Positions 5,282 through 6,458 of a stretch of DNA of 6,458 bases are shown piece by piece; positions within the stretch are counted from its first letter, which is position 1, and each line of letters begins with the position of its first letter. Under the pieces are notes generated by a model. The model was not told the DNA's origin. It saw only the letters and a list, made by a program, of their open reading frames with translations, and did not search any database. The stretch lies in NCBI GenBank assembly GCA_028282045.1, contig JANQIS010000177.1:1-6458 (forward strand). Direction: 5' to 3'. The DNA is from Gammaproteobacteria bacterium. Lineage in GTDB: Bacteria; Pseudomonadota; Gammaproteobacteria; Francisellales; CACEW01. The translations under genes and the position numbers were made by a program.

Positions 5282-6458
5282 TTAGTCCTGCTCCAATGTC
5301 ATTAAGCTGGCATTACCGCCCGATGCAGTGGTGTCAATACTGATGACGCGTTCAGTTGCCAGGCGTGGCAGGTAATATGGGCCGCCGGCTTTTGGTCCGG
5401 TGCCGGAGAGCCCTTCGCCGCCAAATGGCTGCACACCTACGATAGCGCCGACCATGTTGCGGTTTACATAGAGGTTGCCGGCATGAATACGTTGGATGAC
5501 GTAATCAACAGTGTCTTGAATACGGCTGTGGATACCAAAAGTCAGTCCATAACCCGTGCTGTTAACATCAGCAATCACTTGATCAAGTGCCTTAGCTTGG
5601 TAACGGATGACGTGTAAGATTGGGCCAAATTGTTCACGCTTAAGTTCGCTAATACTGTCTAATTCAATTAAAGTTGGTGGGATAAAACTACCCTCGTCGC
5701 ACTGTTTGGGCAGCTTGAGTTGATAGATCGATTTGTCGGCTTTTTTCATTGTGTCGATGTGTGAGCGCAGGCTGGTTTTGGCCTTGGCATCAATGACTGG
5801 CCCAACATCGGTGGTAAGTAGCGATGGATCGCCTATAGATAAGGTGTTCATGGCGCCTTTGAGCATGGTCATGACAGTATCGGCGATATCTTCTTGCAAA
5901 TACAGTACCCGTAGTGCCGAGCAACGCTGTCCGGCACTATCGAACGAAGATTTCAATACGTCAGTAACAACCTGTTCGGGTAGGGCGCTGGAGTCAATTA
6001 ACATGCAGTTTTGTCCTCCTGTTTCGGCGATCAGTGTTGCGATAGCACCTGGTTTTTCGGCAAGGTTACGTTGAATGGTTTTGGCCACTTCAGTAGAGCC
6101 GGTGAAAATAACACCGGCAATGCGTGGGTCTTTTACCATGGCATTACCTATTTTGCTGCCGGAACCGGGTACTAACTGAATCACATCGCGAGGGATGCCG
6201 GCTTGGTGCATTAACTCTACTGCGGCAGTAGCAATCAGGCTGGTTTGCTCAGCAGGTTTGGCAACCACGGTGTTGCCGGCAGCCAAAGCAGCAGTGACTT
6301 CTCCAAGGAAAATGGCCAATGGGAAGTTCCATGGGCTAATGCAGACAAAAACGCCACGGCCGCGTAAAATCATTTGGTTTTGTTCGCCAGTTGGGCCTGG
6401 CAGTGAACGTGCTGTGGCAAAGTGGTCGCGAGTTTCCTGGGCATAGTAGCGGCAGAAG
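5282..6458 (-). CDS. putA: PutA C-terminal part: delta-1-pyrroline-5-carboxylate dehydrogenase domain (partial, 5' end outside window)
   Basis: The frame stays open to the right edge, and 391 residues are visible. The fragment begins FCRYYAQETRDHF and then GRGVFVCISPWNFPLAIF, a very typical PutA stretch. The aldehyde-dehydrogenase landmarks follow: AKPAEQT, FTGSTEVAK (NAD binding), AETGGQN with the general-base Glu (visible residue 145), GQRCSALR with nucleophile Cys (179), EQFGP (Glu275, NAD ribose) and QPFGGEGLSGTGPKAGGP. PutA is a bifunctional, membrane-associated flavoenzyme that oxidises proline to glutamate; this half oxidises glutamate semialdehyde to glutamate. The protein ends about 25 residues after the AGGP motif (TTASGGNASLMTLEQD), so it lacks the long C-terminal extension of larger PutAs such as that of E. 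coli. The N-terminal proline dehydrogenase domain should lie beyond the edge. Catalytic residues are intact. Confidence 0.95.
   Translation of the reverse strand, partial: FCRYYAQETRDHFATARSLPGPTGEQNQMILRGRGVFVCISPWNFPLAIFLGEVTAALAAGNTVVAKPAEQTSLIATAAVELMHQAGIPRDVIQLVPGSGSKIGNAMVKDPRIAGVIFTGSTEVAKTIQRNLAEKPGAIATLIAETGGQNCMLIDSSALPEQVVTDVLKSSFDSAGQRCSALRVLYLQEDIADTVMTMLKGAMNTLSIGDPSLLTTDVGPVIDAKAKTSLRSHIDTMKKADKSIYQLKLPKQCDEGSFIPPTLIELDSISELKREQFGPILHVIRYQAKALDQVIADVNSTGYGLTFGIHSRIQDTVDYVIQRIHAGNLYVNRNMVGAIVGVQPFGGEGLSGTGPKAGGPYYLPRLATERVISIDTTASGGNASLMTLEQD

Noticed and set aside
5733..6446. Two + strand frames (113 and 83 codons) opposite putA
   Set aside because: They are antisense to the conserved aldehyde dehydrogenase domain; GC-rich shadows with no start signals.
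1..6458. CRISPR array, tRNA, rRNA or intact insertion sequence
   Set aside because: No regularly spaced repeats, cloverleaf-like sequence, rRNA motif or transposase-like frame was found on reading both strands.

Overview
The window looks like the chromosome of a Pseudomonadota (proteobacterial) species of moderate-to-low GC. By eye the proline-catabolism end is more GC-rich than the rest, and the intergenic stretches are AT-rich. Between about 4729 and 4862 lie degenerate palindromic repeats of the 'GTCATCCCGTGG...CCACGGG...CCAG / CTGGATT...TCAAG...' type. Such repeats are common between genes in host-associated lineages such as Rickettsiales and Legionellales-like bacteria. I therefore lean towards a host-associated or protist-associated gamma- or alphaproteobacterium, but no marker here fixes the taxon.

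Left part (1-450): the 3' end of an unrecognised reading frame that is open to the window edge, then an AT-rich spacer with candidate promoter elements. Centre (466-3188): three + strand genes that overlap end to end and form a clear operon. They encode a divergent N-acetylglucosamine-6-phosphate-deacetylase-like amidohydrolase, a HAD phosphatase of the phosphoglycolate-phosphatase type, and a ten-helix transporter of the RhaT (L-rhamnose/H+ symporter) family. Converging on the operon, and overlapping its last gene by 26 bp, is a minus-strand regulator. It has an XRE-type helix-turn-helix fused to a BadF/N-acetylglucosamine-kinase-like domain whose ATP-binding motifs look decayed.

Right part (4354-6458): a roughly 210-bp divergent intergenic region with short direct and inverted repeats and a very good sigma70-type promoter (TTGACA-17-TATATT) driving a 60-residue protein of unknown function. 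The 3' end of that small gene runs into the palindromic repeats. Then, on the minus strand, come a YciI-family protein and the C-terminal part of PutA (delta-1-pyrroline-5-carboxylate dehydrogenase domain), which runs off the right edge.

How the genes may work together (inference): the RhaT-like permease would import a sugar or sugar derivative, the NagA-like enzyme would remove an N-acyl group, and the HAD enzyme would remove a phosphate. The regulator would sense an (amino)sugar through a kinase fold that has lost its nucleotide site, an analogue built from other domains of ROK-family repressors such as NagC. No dedicated sugar kinase and no NagB-like deaminase are visible, so the substrate and the full pathway are unknown. 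This cassette is the most interesting part of the window. putA and yciI are ordinary housekeeping or catabolic genes.
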